Assembly: GCF_024622045.1 (NCBI RefSeq)
Contig: NZ_JANKBP010000005.1
Length of the DNA: 64,000 bases
Source: Rodentibacter caecimuris
GTDB lineage: Bacteria; Pseudomonadota; Gammaproteobacteria; Enterobacterales; Pasteurellaceae
Strand: one strand, 5' to 3'
Below the pieces are notes generated by a model. That model made no database searches. It was not told the DNA's origin and saw nothing but the letters and a program-made list of their open reading frames with translations. Both the position numbers and the translations under genes were made by a program. How positions within the stretch are numbered: position 1 is the stretch's first letter; each line of letters opens with the position of its first letter. Positions 35,391 through 44,922 of the stretch are shown here, piece after piece.

Positions 35391-38138
35391 CTACCAAACA
35401 TATTGTACACCGGCACCAATTTGGTAAGCGCGGCGTGTTTGTTTTTGCAAAGAATGTTCAATATGCGTGTGAGCGTAAAAAGAGAGATTATTCGTTGCAT
35501 TCCATTGAAACTGTAATCCCGTATCCAACCAAGTTTTTGCATAATATTCTCGATAATCCCGATTACCAATTTTTACCGGCTTATTGTTCAAGAAATCATG
35601 CCAAACATTTGCCGTAAGCGCAAATAAATAGGCATTATCTCGGAAATTAAGGCTTGAACCCAGTCGTCCGCGTAATCCGGATTGGTTACGATATTGAATA
35701 TTAAGGTGTTTATCATACAGATCTTTTAAGTATAAATGTTGATAAATTAACTGAGTTTGTGGCTCAAATGACCAATTTTCATTCAAATGGAATGTTCGCC
35801 CCATCTCTGTTGAGATTAAGGCTGTTATACCATCTTGAGTCATTTTGTTTCCTTCTCTTGGGCGATATTCATTGCGTAAGTAACCTACTTGTCCGATAAG
35901 ATCAAGATAAGATTCATTTTGCCAAAAGACCGAGTGATAAACTCCGAACAATCCTGCTTTGGTTTTTCCTGTTCCCGTATGTTTATCGCTGACAATCCGA
36001 CCGTTTTCAGCACGGAATCTGTCGGAAAAATTAATGTGGTTATAACCAAAGGTTGCATAAATCCCAGTTTGTTTAGTTACTGCATCTTGTGTATGTCTAT
36101 CCAAATCAACACCTACCTGAGCAAGATATTGATGTTGTTTATTATTCAAACGATGTTTTCCATCAGCTTTAAGGTATTTACTCACAACGCGTCCCCAAAC
36201 ACCATGCTGTGTAGTGGTTTGCGAATTAACCGTACTACCGCGTCGTTTAGCCAACGTATCAACAGCACTGTAAGCCAACTCCATATTGGTATAAGGCATT
36301 TGAATATAAGCCGATGATGCTGCTGTTCTAATTTTCTTATTTGGTTTTGGTTCAGGTTGTGGTCGAGACTCAAGTTGCGGTTGCAACTCAGGCTGTGGTT
36401 GAGACTCAGGCTGTGGTTGAGACTCAGGCTGTGGTTGAGATTCTCGTTGTGGTTGAGGCTCTGGTTGTGGTTGAGGCTCTGGTTGTGGTTGAGGCTCTGG
36501 TTGTGGTTGAGGCTCTAGTTGTGGTTGAGGCTCTAGTTGTGGTTGAGGCTCTAGTTGTGGTTGAGGCTCTGGTTGTGGTTGAAGCTCAGGTTGTGGTTGA
36601 AGCTCAGGTTGTGGTTGAAGCTCAGGTTGTGGTTGAAGCTCAGGTTGTGGTTGAAGCTCAGGTTGTGGTTGAAGCTCAGGTTGTGGTTGAAGCTCAGGTT
36701 GTGGTGGAGGCTCTGGTTGTGATGGAGGCTCTGGTTGTGATGGAGGCTCAAGTGCTTCAAGTGTCCAATAATATTTGTTGCCCACTTTAACTAATTGCGC
36801 TTCTCCGGCATTCAATGTTGCCGATTTGCCTATAAATGCCAGACCATTGTGATCTTTTTCGGCAATAGCGACGAGGGAAGAAGTTTGTTTTTGATTTGTC
36901 TTTTCGATATCACCAAAAATTCCGTTTTTCGTTTTGACGGTAGTTGCACCGCGTGAGGTATCAATATTTCCTAAAACATGCAAAATATCACTGCCGGATG
37001 TCGCTGGATCTTGATTCCAAACGGTATCAACAAGTAATGTTCCGCCGGAAGTATAGTTGTTTACAACAAAATGAGTGAAATTGGGCTGATTTGAGCCATC
37101 TGCCAAATCAAGAGTGCCTTGATGAATAAAATTTTCTTTCACAAAAGGTGAATAACTCAAATTATTTTCATCATAAGGGGCAGTTTGCCCAGTATTGCTG
37201 AGAGAAAGTGCCCCATCCGGGGAAATTGTTAAATTATTTGTTGTAAATTTCTTAAAGGTGGATTGATTAGCTAATTCTAACGAACCTTGCTTAATTTCAA
37301 GGTTATTAACTTGAACATAATTACCATTTACTGGACTATCAGGAATAGGGCTACTGTCAATTTTCATTTTTTCAGTGGCATCATATTCAATATTGCAGTT
37401 ATAACAACTTAGCAACGGAAAAGTAATATTATCTTCTTTTAATTTTTTAAAAATAAATCTAACTCCATTTCTTGTGGATTTAATTCCCTTAGCAAAATTA
37501 AATTCACCGGGTTGTTGGTGGTCATCGCTCCCTATTTTTAACCATCCCTCAAGATAAATACCATTGGGGGCATTAAAATGTCCTTGATTCTCAATATGAT
37601 AAACTGTCATAGCCCCCTTATAGTCAAGATTAAATGTTCCACCATTAAAAAGGTGAGCTGAACTGTACCAGTATGTATCAATACGATTCTTATAAGTTAG
37701 CTTTGAATTTTTACCATCGACAAAAATACGAGCATATTCACCGGGTCCATTGTCTCTCCAGTGCCCCCAATAATTATCTTCATGAGTTCTACTAACCTGA
37801 ATAACTTCAGCCCCATTTGTAACATGAAGTTCAGCATTAGCACCTTGATTACCAACAGTAAGGGGTTCATATGTTTTTAAAATTGTTCCCTTACCATCAA
37901 CTCTTAATATCCCCAAGTTTCTCTTGTTATGATTACCAATAAGGGTTTTCCCATAAAATTTTATTTTTTCCCCTTTATTAATAGTCACTTCACCATTTTC
38001 AATATAAGCCCCTCCATAAACACTGAATCCCTCTGCATCGGGAGAAGGTTCTTTTAGTGCTAGGTTAACCCTCCCGCTTTTTATCACGTCAGCATAACTC
38101 AAGCAGGGAAGAATAAGAAGAAAAGACAATTTTTTCAT
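35391..38138 (-). CDS. Autotransporter with Pro/Gln/Glu hexapeptide-repeat linker
   Basis: Type Va autotransporter of 915 residues from ATG 38136-38138, which has AAGGAATC upstream; an ATG six codons earlier is less likely. A short signal peptide (MKKLSFLLILPCLSYA) is followed by a passenger (about 18-460) with beta-helix character (NNLTISPDGALSLSN), about 22 hexapeptide repeats of the form LQPQPE/PQPQPE (about 463-597), and a C-terminal barrel (about 640-915) ending in GAGVQYVW. The repeat is probably a stalk or proline-rich linker. The passenger has several Asn-X-Ser/Thr sites just before the repeats (NLT, NLS, NFT, NYT), and an N-glucosyltransferase is encoded 11 kb away. No known toxin or protease motif was seen. 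Binding target unknown. Confidence 0.85.
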   Translation of the reverse strand: MKKLSFLLILPCLSYADVIKSGRVNLALKEPSPDAEGFSVYGGAYIENGEVTINKGEKIKFYGKTLIGNHNKRNLGILRVDGKGTILKTYEPLTVGNQGANAELHVTNGAEVIQVSRTHEDNYWGHWRDNGPGEYARIFVDGKNSKLTYKNRIDTYWYSSAHLFNGGTFNLDYKGAMTVYHIENQGHFNAPNGIYLEGWLKIGSDDHQQPGEFNFAKGIKSTRNGVRFIFKKLKEDNITFPLLSCYNCNIEYDATEKMKIDSSPIPDSPVNGNYVQVNNLEIKQGSLELANQSTFKKFTTNNLTISPDGALSLSNTGQTAPYDENNLSYSPFVKENFIHQGTLDLADGSNQPNFTHFVVNNYTSGGTLLVDTVWNQDPATSGSDILHVLGNIDTSRGATTVKTKNGIFGDIEKTNQKQTSSLVAIAEKDHNGLAFIGKSATLNAGEAQLVKVGNKYYWTLEALEPPSQPEPPSQPEPPPQPELQPQPELQPQPELQPQPELQPQPELQPQPELQPQPELQPQPEPQPQLEPQPQLEPQPQLEPQPQPEPQPQPEPQPQPEPQPQRESQPQPESQPQPESQPQPELQPQLESRPQPEPKPNKKIRTAASSAYIQMPYTNMELAYSAVDTLAKRRGSTVNSQTTTQHGVWGRVVSKYLKADGKHRLNNKQHQYLAQVGVDLDRHTQDAVTKQTGIYATFGYNHINFSDRFRAENGRIVSDKHTGTGKTKAGLFGVYHSVFWQNESYLDLIGQVGYLRNEYRPREGNKMTQDGITALISTEMGRTFHLNENWSFEPQTQLIYQHLYLKDLYDKHLNIQYRNQSGLRGRLGSSLNFRDNAYLFALTANVWHDFLNNKPVKIGNRDYREYYAKTWLDTGLQFQWNATNNLSFYAHTHIEHSLQKQTRRAYQIGAGVQYVW
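36348..36750 (-). repeat. About 22 tandem 18-bp units in the autotransporter gene
   Basis: The plus-strand unit is GGTTGTGGTTGAAGCTCA with variants; each encodes one Pro/Gln/Glu hexapeptide on the minus strand. Seven adjacent LQPQPE units are nearly identical and flanked by blocks of PQPQLE, PQPQPE and SQPQPE variants, a pattern of expansion by slippage. The unit is a multiple of three, so copy number changes without frameshift. Confidence 0.92.
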
Positions 38139-38354
38139 GATTATGATTCCTTTCATAGTTATAATTCTTTATTAAATAGTAAATTAGATGACAATCCTTA
38201 TGTCTTACATATCAAACTACCACCACTAAATTTTAAGGCGAGATAAATAGCACATAAAGTGTACAAATACAAGCTAATAACATTTTTTACAAAGAATTTG
38301 ACATATTTCCCTATCCGAGTAAGATTTTGCCAATTCTTATCAACGAGAGGTTTT

Positions 38355-39650
38355 ATGCTAACTTTTGCTCATCAAGAACACGTTCCTTCCTATTATTTCG
38401 ATTCACGCAATCAGGACTTATCACTTCCCGCTTTAACACAACTTGAACACACCGATGTCTGTGTTGTCGGTGCCGGATTTTTTGGCTTATCCGCGGCATT
38501 AGAACTGGCGGAAAAAGGGAAAAAAGTGGTGGTATTGGAAGGTGCTCGGGTTGGTTTCGGTGCTTCCGGTCGCAGTGGTGGGCAAGCCATAAACGGTTTT
38601 GAAGAAGGCATTGATGAGTACATAAAACAAGTGGGTTTTGATAAAGCACGCAAGCTTTGGGAAATGTCACTGGAAGCGATAGAGATTATAGATGAACGCA
38701 TTACAAAATATAATATTCAATGCGACTGGAAAAAAGGCTATGCGACCCTTGCACTCACCCCCCGCCGTATGGATGATCTGATTGCGGTAGAAAAAGCCGG
38801 GCGTGAAAATTTTGGCTATCAACATATGCAGCTTTGGGATAAAGCAAAACTCAAACAGCATCTAGGTAGTGATATTTATGTAGGCGGTTTATATGATGAC
38901 AATTCAGGTCACTTACATCCTTTCAATTATTGCTTAGGGCTGGCTAAAGCCTGCTTAGATCTTGGCGTGCGGATTTTTGAACAATCGCCGGTAGTGGATC
39001 TCATTGAAAAAAACGGTTGTATTGAAGTAAAAACCGACCAAAGTGCGGTCATTTCTCAAGATGTTGTTTTAGCCACCAATGCTTATATTGACGCGCTCCC
39101 TAAATCTATTCACCATGGTATTAACCGAAAAATTATGCCGGTAGAAAGTTTTATTATAGCCACCGAGCCATTAAGCCAAACCGTGGCAGATTCTGTGATT
39201 AATAATGGGATGTCCGTATGCGACAACAATTTATTGCTCGATTATTATCGGTTGAGTGCGGATAATCGCCTGCTTTTCGGTAGCGATTCCAGTTCGGAGA
39301 AAGATATGGTATCGGTAATGCGACAAAATATGTTGCACGTTTTCCCGCAGTTAGAAGATGTGAAAATCGACTACGGTTGGGCGGGGCCAATTGATATGAC
39401 CATGAACTCAACCCCGCATTTTGGGCGAATTTCCCCTCATATTTATTTTGCCCATGGTTATTCGGGGCATGGCGTAGCTTTAACGGGATTGGCAGGGCGT
39501 ATTGTCGCGGAAGCTATTTTAGGCAACGACGAACGTCTGCAAATTTTTGAAGGATTAAAAGTGCCTTCTGTTTATGGCGGAAAATGGGTGAAAAATTTAG
39601 CCACGAAAATTGGGGTTCAGTATTATAAGTTTTTGGATAAGTTTAGATAA
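38355..39650 (+). CDS. FAD-dependent amine oxidase (gamma-glutamylputrescine oxidase-like)
   Basis: The 431-residue DAO-family flavoprotein starts at ATG 38355 (MLTFAHQEHVPSYYFDSRN), with GAGAGG 5 bp upstream; a longer frame lacks such a site. It has the dinucleotide-binding motif VCVVGAGFFGLSAALELAEKG (short form GAGFFG, about residues 34-40), then GFGASGRSGGQAINGFE, typical of PuuB/OrdL proteins, and the C-terminal YFAHGYSGHGVALTGLAGR. In E. coli PuuB oxidises gamma-glutamylputrescine, but no other puu gene is next to it. Two polyamine-binding proteins in the window make a polyamine substrate plausible, not proven. Confidence 0.78.
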   Translation: MLTFAHQEHVPSYYFDSRNQDLSLPALTQLEHTDVCVVGAGFFGLSAALELAEKGKKVVVLEGARVGFGASGRSGGQAINGFEEGIDEYIKQVGFDKARKLWEMSLEAIEIIDERITKYNIQCDWKKGYATLALTPRRMDDLIAVEKAGRENFGYQHMQLWDKAKLKQHLGSDIYVGGLYDDNSGHLHPFNYCLGLAKACLDLGVRIFEQSPVVDLIEKNGCIEVKTDQSAVISQDVVLATNAYIDALPKSIHHGINRKIMPVESFIIATEPLSQTVADSVINNGMSVCDNNLLLDYYRLSADNRLLFGSDSSSEKDMVSVMRQNMLHVFPQLEDVKIDYGWAGPIDMTMNSTPHFGRISPHIYFAHGYSGHGVALTGLAGRIVAEAILGNDERLQIFEGLKVPSVYGGKWVKNLATKIGVQYYKFLDKFR

Positions 39651-39954
39651 AAAGTGCGGTTAAATCCAAAGCTATTTTTCTGAGCGTAAATATTTTTAAT
39701 AACGCTCCTCCAAAATACTCCCCATATAAATCGCTTTTGCGACTTTCAATTTTTAGGCAATTTTCGTCTGTCTGCACGCAGCGAGTGTAGAAAATTGCGG
39801 TCAAAATGAAACCAAGCAAAAATCAGCGATTTAAGCGAGGAGTCTTTTTCTTTACCTTATTTCTATTGGGCAAGCAAAAGAAAGCAGGTTGCTCATTGAG
39901 CGAAACACGATATCAATGACAAGCTGAATTATCACCACTGAAAGGTAATGACCT
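39651..39954. other. 304-bp intergenic region with nested palindrome
   Basis: Between the convergent oxidase and asnC genes. It starts with an uptake signal (near 39652), contains GAGCGT/ACGCTC (about 39682-39706), and then the long palindrome described separately. No gene was seen. Confidence 0.6.
39717..39843. repeat. Long imperfect palindrome (127 bp), MITE-like or extended terminator
   Basis: Outer arms 39717-39735 and 39825-39843 match as inverted repeats at 15 of 19 bases; inner arms GCAATTTTC (39757-39765) and GAAAATTGC (39790-39798) are perfect, and the DNA between outer and inner arms also aligns with small gaps. The right end is followed by CTTTTTCTTT. It could fold into one long hairpin. 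Origin is unknown: a small non-autonomous element or a terminator for the upstream gene. Confidence 0.6.
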
Positions 39955-40407
39955 TTACGGCTTAATATCCCGCAAAATAGGATTCTGCATTGAAATTAAT
40001 GTTTCGGTGGATTGGATCTCATCAATTAGCTGAATTTTCGTCGCTAAAACAGAATGCAATTCGGCAATGGTATGAGTCATCACTTTTATAAAAATTGAGT
40101 AATTTCCTGTGGTGTAATAGGCCTCAACCACTTCATCAAACGTTTCTAGCTTTTTAATCACTTTCTCGTAATCTTTTGCACTTTTTAGAATGATCCCGAT
40201 AAAGCAACATACGTCGTAGCCGAGTTTACGTTCGTCAATAATCACTTTGGTGCCTTCAATAATGCCGGATTGTCGCATTTTTTCGACACGGACATGAATA
40301 GTGCCGGGGCTGACACCAAAATTTTTTGCCATTTCTGCATAGGGCGTGCGTGCATCTTTAGTCAGTACACGGAGAATTTGTTGATCGAGATTATCAATAT
40401 TGTGCAT
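39955..40407 (-). CDS. asnC: AsnC transcriptional regulator
   Basis: Lrp/AsnC-family regulator of asparagine synthesis. The 150-residue product has the N-terminal winged helix-turn-helix (about 5-50, LDQQILRVLTKDARTPYAEMAKNFGVSPGTIHVRVEKM in segments LTKDARTPYAEMA and VSPGTIHVRVEKM) and a C-terminal ligand-binding RAM domain (about 70-145). It is divergently arranged with asnA, the target it activates in E. coli when asparagine is low. The shared 154-bp gap should hold its binding site. Confidence 0.93.
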   Translation of the reverse strand: MHNIDNLDQQILRVLTKDARTPYAEMAKNFGVSPGTIHVRVEKMRQSGIIEGTKVIIDERKLGYDVCCFIGIILKSAKDYEKVIKKLETFDEVVEAYYTTGNYSIFIKVMTHTIAELHSVLATKIQLIDEIQSTETLISMQNPILRDIKP

Positions 40408-40561
40408 AAAACAGCCTCCTTTAGAATTATTCTAATAAATCACGAATTAATTAGATATTATTCAAAGTTATTTGAAATGTAAATAAAATACTTGAAAAAT
40501 AATTATAATTTATTGAATAATGCTCAAAACATTACTTATTGTTAAATAACAGGCGGAAAAT

Positions 40562-41554
40562 ATGAAGAAAACATTTATTTTACAACAGCAAGAAATTAGT
40601 TTTGTGAAAAATACCTTTACTCAAAACCTAATCGAACAACTCGGTATTATTGAGGTTCAAGGGCCAATTCTTAGTGAGGTGGGCAACGGAATGCAAGATA
40701 ACTTGTCCGGTATTGAAAAAGCGGTTCAAGTCCACGTGAAATGTATTCCGAACGCAGTGTATGAGGTGGTTCACTCGCTGGCAAAATGGAAACGTCATAC
40801 TCTTGCACGTTTTCACTTTAAAGAAGGAGAAGGGCTGTTTGTTCATATGAAAGCGTTACGCCCCGATGAAGATTCTTTAGATCCAACCCACTCTATTTAT
40901 GTTGATCAATGGGACTGGGAAAAAGTGATTCCTGCCGGTCATCGTAATTTTGCCTATTTAAAAGAGACCGTCAATTCGATTTATCGTGCAATTCGTTTAA
41001 CAGAACTTGCGGTGGAAGCCCGTTTTGACATTCCTTCAATTTTGCCAAGACAAATTACCTTTGTGCATAGTGAAGATTTAGTAAAACGTTATCCGAATCT
41101 CACCAGCAAAGAGCGGGAAAACGCAATCTGTAAAGAATATGGCGCGGTATTTTTAGTGGGTATCGGTGGTGAACTATCCGATGGCAAACCACACGATGGG
41201 CGCGCACCGGATTATGACGACTGGACAACAGAATCCGAAAACGGCTACAAAGGTTTAAATGGTGATATTCTTGTTTGGAACGAGCAACTTAATACGGCAT
41301 TTGAACTGTCTTCTATGGGAATTCGTGTCGATGAATCCGCGCTTCGTTTGCAAGTCGCTTTAAGCGGCAAAGAAGATTGTCTAAAAATGGATTGGCATCA
41401 AGAGTTGCTGGACGGAAAATTACCTCTCTCAATTGGTGGCGGAATCGGTCAATCACGTTTAGCCATGTTCTTGTTGCGTAAGAAACATATCGGTGAAGTT
41501 CAATCAAGCGTATGGCCAAAAGAAATGTTAGCGCAATATCAACACATTCTTTAA
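40562..41554 (+). CDS. asnA: Aspartate-ammonia ligase (asparagine synthetase A)
   Basis: Makes asparagine from aspartate, ammonia and ATP. The 330-residue product equals the E. coli length and shows MKKTFILQQQEISFVKNTF, HSLAKWKRHTLARF, HSIYVDQWDWEKVI and the C-terminal SIGGGIGQSRLAMFLLRK typical of this class II synthetase-like fold. It is divergent from asnC. An uptake-signal hairpin terminates it. Confidence 0.97.
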   Translation: MKKTFILQQQEISFVKNTFTQNLIEQLGIIEVQGPILSEVGNGMQDNLSGIEKAVQVHVKCIPNAVYEVVHSLAKWKRHTLARFHFKEGEGLFVHMKALRPDEDSLDPTHSIYVDQWDWEKVIPAGHRNFAYLKETVNSIYRAIRLTELAVEARFDIPSILPRQITFVHSEDLVKRYPNLTSKERENAICKEYGAVFLVGIGGELSDGKPHDGRAPDYDDWTTESENGYKGLNGDILVWNEQLNTAFELSSMGIRVDESALRLQVALSGKEDCLKMDWHQELLDGKLPLSIGGGIGQSRLAMFLLRKKHIGEVQSSVWPKEMLAQYQHIL

Positions 41555-41560
41555 TTTGCT

Positions 41561-41596
41561 AAAAAAAGTGCGGTTAAAATTAACCGCACTTTTTTA
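41561..41596. terminator. Terminator between asnA and serA
   Basis: A perfect inverted pair of uptake signals, AAAAAAAGTGCGGTTA and its complement around a 4-nt loop, with T-runs in both directions; serves convergent asnA and serA. Confidence 0.92.
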
Positions 41597-41598
41597 TT

Positions 41599-42831
41599 CT
41601 AATACAACACTCTAGCCCGTATTGTGCCGTCAATTTCACGCAATTTAACTAATAGCGGTTCTGCATTTTCCGTTTCCACATCCACTACGACATAACCAAT
41701 TTTAGGATCGGTTTGTAAGTATTGTGCGGCGATATTAATATTGGCTTCTACAAAAATTTGGTTAAGCTTATTCAATACGCCCGGACGATTTTCGTGAATA
41801 TGCAATAAACGTTTGGTGCCTGCGTGTTCCGGTAGGGAAACCTCTGGGAAATTCACTGAGGATAATGTTGAGCCGTTATCGGAATATTTAACGAATTTTC
41901 CCGCCACTTCAAAACCAATATTTTCCTGTGCTTCTGCCGTTGATCCGCCAATATGCGGCGTTAAAATCACATTATCAAACTCACGTAATGGCGAGACAAA
42001 TTCTTCATTGATTGAAGCCGGTTCAACCGGGAACACATCAATAGCCGCCCCATGAATTTTGCCCTCTTTTAAGGCGTGGGCAAGGGCATCAATATCGACA
42101 ACCGATCCGCGTGCCGCATTGATTAAAATAGCCCCTTGTTTCAGTTGTGCAATACGTTCCGCACTCATTAAATTACGGGTCGAAGGTAATTCCGGCACAT
42201 GTAAAGAAATCACATCACAAGAACCCAGCAATTCTTCTAAACTACGTACTTGTTTCGCATTACCGAGCGGCAATTTATTTTCAATATCATAGAAATGCAC
42301 ATCCATTCCTAAGGACTCTGCAATAATACTTAATTGCGAACCGATATGGCCATAACCGACGATGCCTAATTTTTTACCGCGTACTTCGTGCGAACCGGTG
42401 GCGGATTTATTCCATATACCGCGATGTACTTCCGCATTGGCTTGCGGAACATTACGCATCAAAAGCAAAATCTCACCTAAAACCAATTCAGCAACCGAAC
42501 GGGTATTTGAGAATGGTGCATTAAATACCGGAATACCCCGCGCTTTTGCCGTATTAAGATCAACCTGATTGGTACCAATACAAAAGCAGCCGATAGCAAT
42601 AAGTTTTGGTGCGGCATCAATCATTGCCTCGGTTAAATGCGTACGCGAACGCAAACCGATAAAATGCGCGTCCTTAATCGCTGCTTTTAGTTCATCACCA
42701 TCAAGGGCTTTTTTGTAATAATCAATATTGGTATAACCCGCCGCATGCAGCGTATCCAACGCACTTTGGTGTACCCCCTCCAGTAATACAAATTTGATTT
42801 TTGATTTGTCGAGTGAAACTTTATTTGTCAT
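41599..42831 (-). CDS. serA: D-3-phosphoglycerate dehydrogenase
   Basis: First step of serine synthesis from glycolysis. The 410-residue product (same as E. coli) has an N-terminal split substrate domain (FVLLEGVHQSALDTL), the NAD-binding GKKLGIVGYGHIGSQLS, the catalytic HIGGSTAEAQENIG histidine near residue 292, and a C-terminal ACT domain (about 338-410) through which serine inhibits the enzyme. It follows rpiA by 30 bp and is probably in the same transcript. Confidence 0.97.
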   Translation of the reverse strand: MTNKVSLDKSKIKFVLLEGVHQSALDTLHAAGYTNIDYYKKALDGDELKAAIKDAHFIGLRSRTHLTEAMIDAAPKLIAIGCFCIGTNQVDLNTAKARGIPVFNAPFSNTRSVAELVLGEILLLMRNVPQANAEVHRGIWNKSATGSHEVRGKKLGIVGYGHIGSQLSIIAESLGMDVHFYDIENKLPLGNAKQVRSLEELLGSCDVISLHVPELPSTRNLMSAERIAQLKQGAILINAARGSVVDIDALAHALKEGKIHGAAIDVFPVEPASINEEFVSPLREFDNVILTPHIGGSTAEAQENIGFEVAGKFVKYSDNGSTLSSVNFPEVSLPEHAGTKRLLHIHENRPGVLNKLNQIFVEANINIAAQYLQTDPKIGYVVVDVETENAEPLLVKLREIDGTIRARVLY

Positions 42832-42861
42832 GTTTGCCTTCCTTATATTTATTTCTATAAA

Positions 42862-43521
42862 TTATTCGATAATTTTTGCACCTTCAGGCGTACCGATAAT
42901 CACGACATCTGCGCCACGGAGAGCAAAAATACCATTTGTTACCACACCGGCAATATTGTTTAATTCTTTTTCCATTTCGACCGGATTTAAAATAGCAAAA
43001 TTATGTACATCTAAAATCACATTACCGTTATCCGTTACCACACCTTCACGGTATTCCGGCGCGCCACCAAGTACGACTAATTTTCTCCCCACTTGCGAAC
43101 GTGCCATTGGAATGACTTCCACAGGCAATGGGAAAGTTGAACCTAACACATCGACTTGCTTACTTTCATCGACAATGCAAATAAATTTTTTCGCCAATGC
43201 CGCCACAATTTTTTCCCGAGTCAGTGCCGCACCACCGCCTTTAATCATCATTTTTTGCGGATTAATTTCATCTGCGCCGTCCACATAGATATCCAAACCT
43301 GACACTTCATTGGCGCTAAATACTTCAATGCCTTGTTGTTTTAGCAGTTCTTCCGAAGTTTTCGATGCTGCCACAGCACCTTTAATTTGATCTTTCATCG
43401 CTCCTAAGGCTTCAATAAAACAATTTACAGTAGAACCACTGCCCACGCCGACAATCGTATCCGCTTTCACATACTGCAACGCGGCTTTTGCCGCCAATTT
43501 TTTCATTTCTAATTGATTCAT
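42862..43521 (-). CDS. rpiA: Ribose-5-phosphate isomerase A
   Basis: Interconverts ribose-5-phosphate and ribulose-5-phosphate in the pentose-phosphate pathway. The 219-residue product shows IVGVGSGSTVNCFIEAL (phosphate loop), DGADEINPQKMMIKGGGAALTREK with the active-site Asp and Lys, and the C-terminal GIFALRGADVVIIGTPEG. Length equals E. coli RpiA (219). It is the upstream member of the rpiA-serA pair, an arrangement also found in H. influenzae and E. coli neighbourhoods. Confidence 0.97.
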   Translation of the reverse strand: MNQLEMKKLAAKAALQYVKADTIVGVGSGSTVNCFIEALGAMKDQIKGAVAASKTSEELLKQQGIEVFSANEVSGLDIYVDGADEINPQKMMIKGGGAALTREKIVAALAKKFICIVDESKQVDVLGSTFPLPVEVIPMARSQVGRKLVVLGGAPEYREGVVTDNGNVILDVHNFAILNPVEMEKELNNIAGVVTNGIFALRGADVVIIGTPEGAKIIE

Positions 43522-43626
43522 TATTCTGCTCTTTTTGTTTAAAAGTAAACGATTGCGTTACTTTAATATGCACGCATTAAATAAACAAGTGCAAATTTTG
43601 ATAAGTCATTATGAAAAAAATAACAC

Positions 43627-44781
43627 TTATTCATCTTCCAGTAAAAATAGTGTGAGTAATTCATTTAAAAACAATTTGCCATGTTCGGTAATCTGCCAAG
43701 ATGTGTCGGTTTCTACGATGTAGTTCTGCTTAAGAGCAAAATCAATCCGGTTTTTGACCGCACTTTGCGGTAATCCGGTATAGTATTCAAACTCCCTTTT
43801 CGGCACTGCTTCCAATAAACGAAAACGGTTCATAAAAAATTCAAAAGGGCGGTCAATTTCAGAGACGTTTTTTTCTTCATAAAGATATTCGCCCCGCAAA
43901 TATCCCCGCGGGTGCTTAGTTTTAGAAAAACGCCGAATTCCACCATTTGAAAAAGTTAATTTCCCGTGTGCCCCACAACCAATCGCCAAATAATCACCAA
44001 AGCGCCAATAATTCAAATTATGTCGACATTGAAAACCCGGTTTGGCATAAGCGGAAGTTTCATACTGTTGATAACCTGCCGCAGTAAGAAGTTGATGGCC
44101 TTGCTCAAAAATCGCCCACAGATTGTCTTCATCCGGTAATTGCGGCGGGCGGTAAGCAAACATCGTATTGGGTTCAATCGTAAGCTGATACCAAGAAATA
44201 TGCGGCGGAGCAAGCTCAATGGCTTGGCGTAAATCGTCCAAGGCTTCAGCAAGGGTTTGATTCGGCAAACCGTGCATTAAATCCAAGTTGAAACTTTTAA
44301 GACCGGAAACTTTCGCTAAACCGACCGCACTTTTGGCTTCCTCCGCATTGTGAATACGCCCTAGACGCTTAAGTTTGTCATCATTAAAACTTTGAATTCC
44401 CATTGAAATACGGGTAACGCCAGCCGCTACATATCCATTAAACCGTTCGGCTTCTACCGTGCCGGGATTGGCTTCCAAGGTAATTTCGATATCATCTTGA
44501 AAAGGAATAGATTTTTTTATTTCACTTAACAAATAAGCAATACTATCCGCCGAAAACAAACTCGGCGTGCCGCCGCCGATAAAAATCGAATGTAATTTTC
44601 GCTCTTGAATACTTGCCTGAAAACGGACTAAATCCGCTTTCAAATCTTGTAGCAAATGGTGAATATAGTCTTGTTCGGGAATATCACCTTTTTGGGCATG
44701 GGAATTAAAATCGCAATAGGGGCATTTCTGCACACACCAAGGAATATGGATATAAAGAGAAAGCGGGGGAAGTCTAAGCAT
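43627..44781 (-). CDS. hemW: HemW-like radical SAM haem chaperone
   Basis: HemW proteins resemble coproporphyrinogen dehydrogenase but act as haem-binding proteins. The 384-residue product has the radical-SAM motif WCVQKCPYCDF (Cys16, Cys20, Cys23 plus the fourth Cys-less F position), FIGGGTPSLFSADSI, and the C-terminal HemN domain (about 290-384). HemN's extra N-terminal trip-wire is absent, which supports HemW over HemN. It is a single leftward gene 105 bp upstream of rpiA. Confidence 0.9.
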   Translation of the reverse strand: MLRLPPLSLYIHIPWCVQKCPYCDFNSHAQKGDIPEQDYIHHLLQDLKADLVRFQASIQERKLHSIFIGGGTPSLFSADSIAYLLSEIKKSIPFQDDIEITLEANPGTVEAERFNGYVAAGVTRISMGIQSFNDDKLKRLGRIHNAEEAKSAVGLAKVSGLKSFNLDLMHGLPNQTLAEALDDLRQAIELAPPHISWYQLTIEPNTMFAYRPPQLPDEDNLWAIFEQGHQLLTAAGYQQYETSAYAKPGFQCRHNLNYWRFGDYLAIGCGAHGKLTFSNGGIRRFSKTKHPRGYLRGEYLYEEKNVSEIDRPFEFFMNRFRLLEAVPKREFEYYTGLPQSAVKNRIDFALKQNYIVETDTSWQITEHGKLFLNELLTLFLLEDE

Positions 44782-44922
44782 GATAATTAATAGATTAAAA
44801 AATATTTTTCGCTATTTTATGCGATTCTAAAATTCAACGGAAAAAATTTTAAAGGATTACTCTTTTAACTATCATTTTAACTTTAAATCAGTTAGATACA
44901 GGGCAACGTTTTATTAGGAAAA

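Noticed and set aside
36348..36750. Possible CRISPR array
   Set aside because: The units are contiguous 18-mers without spacers, and no cas gene is present.
36341..36790. Long plus-strand frame made of VVVEALVVVEAQ repeats, and another repeat-only minus-strand frame
   Set aside because: It is the antisense reading of the 18-bp array; a repeat unit without stop codons opens several frames. There is no ribosome site, and the minus-strand autotransporter frame continues into clear signal peptide and barrel.
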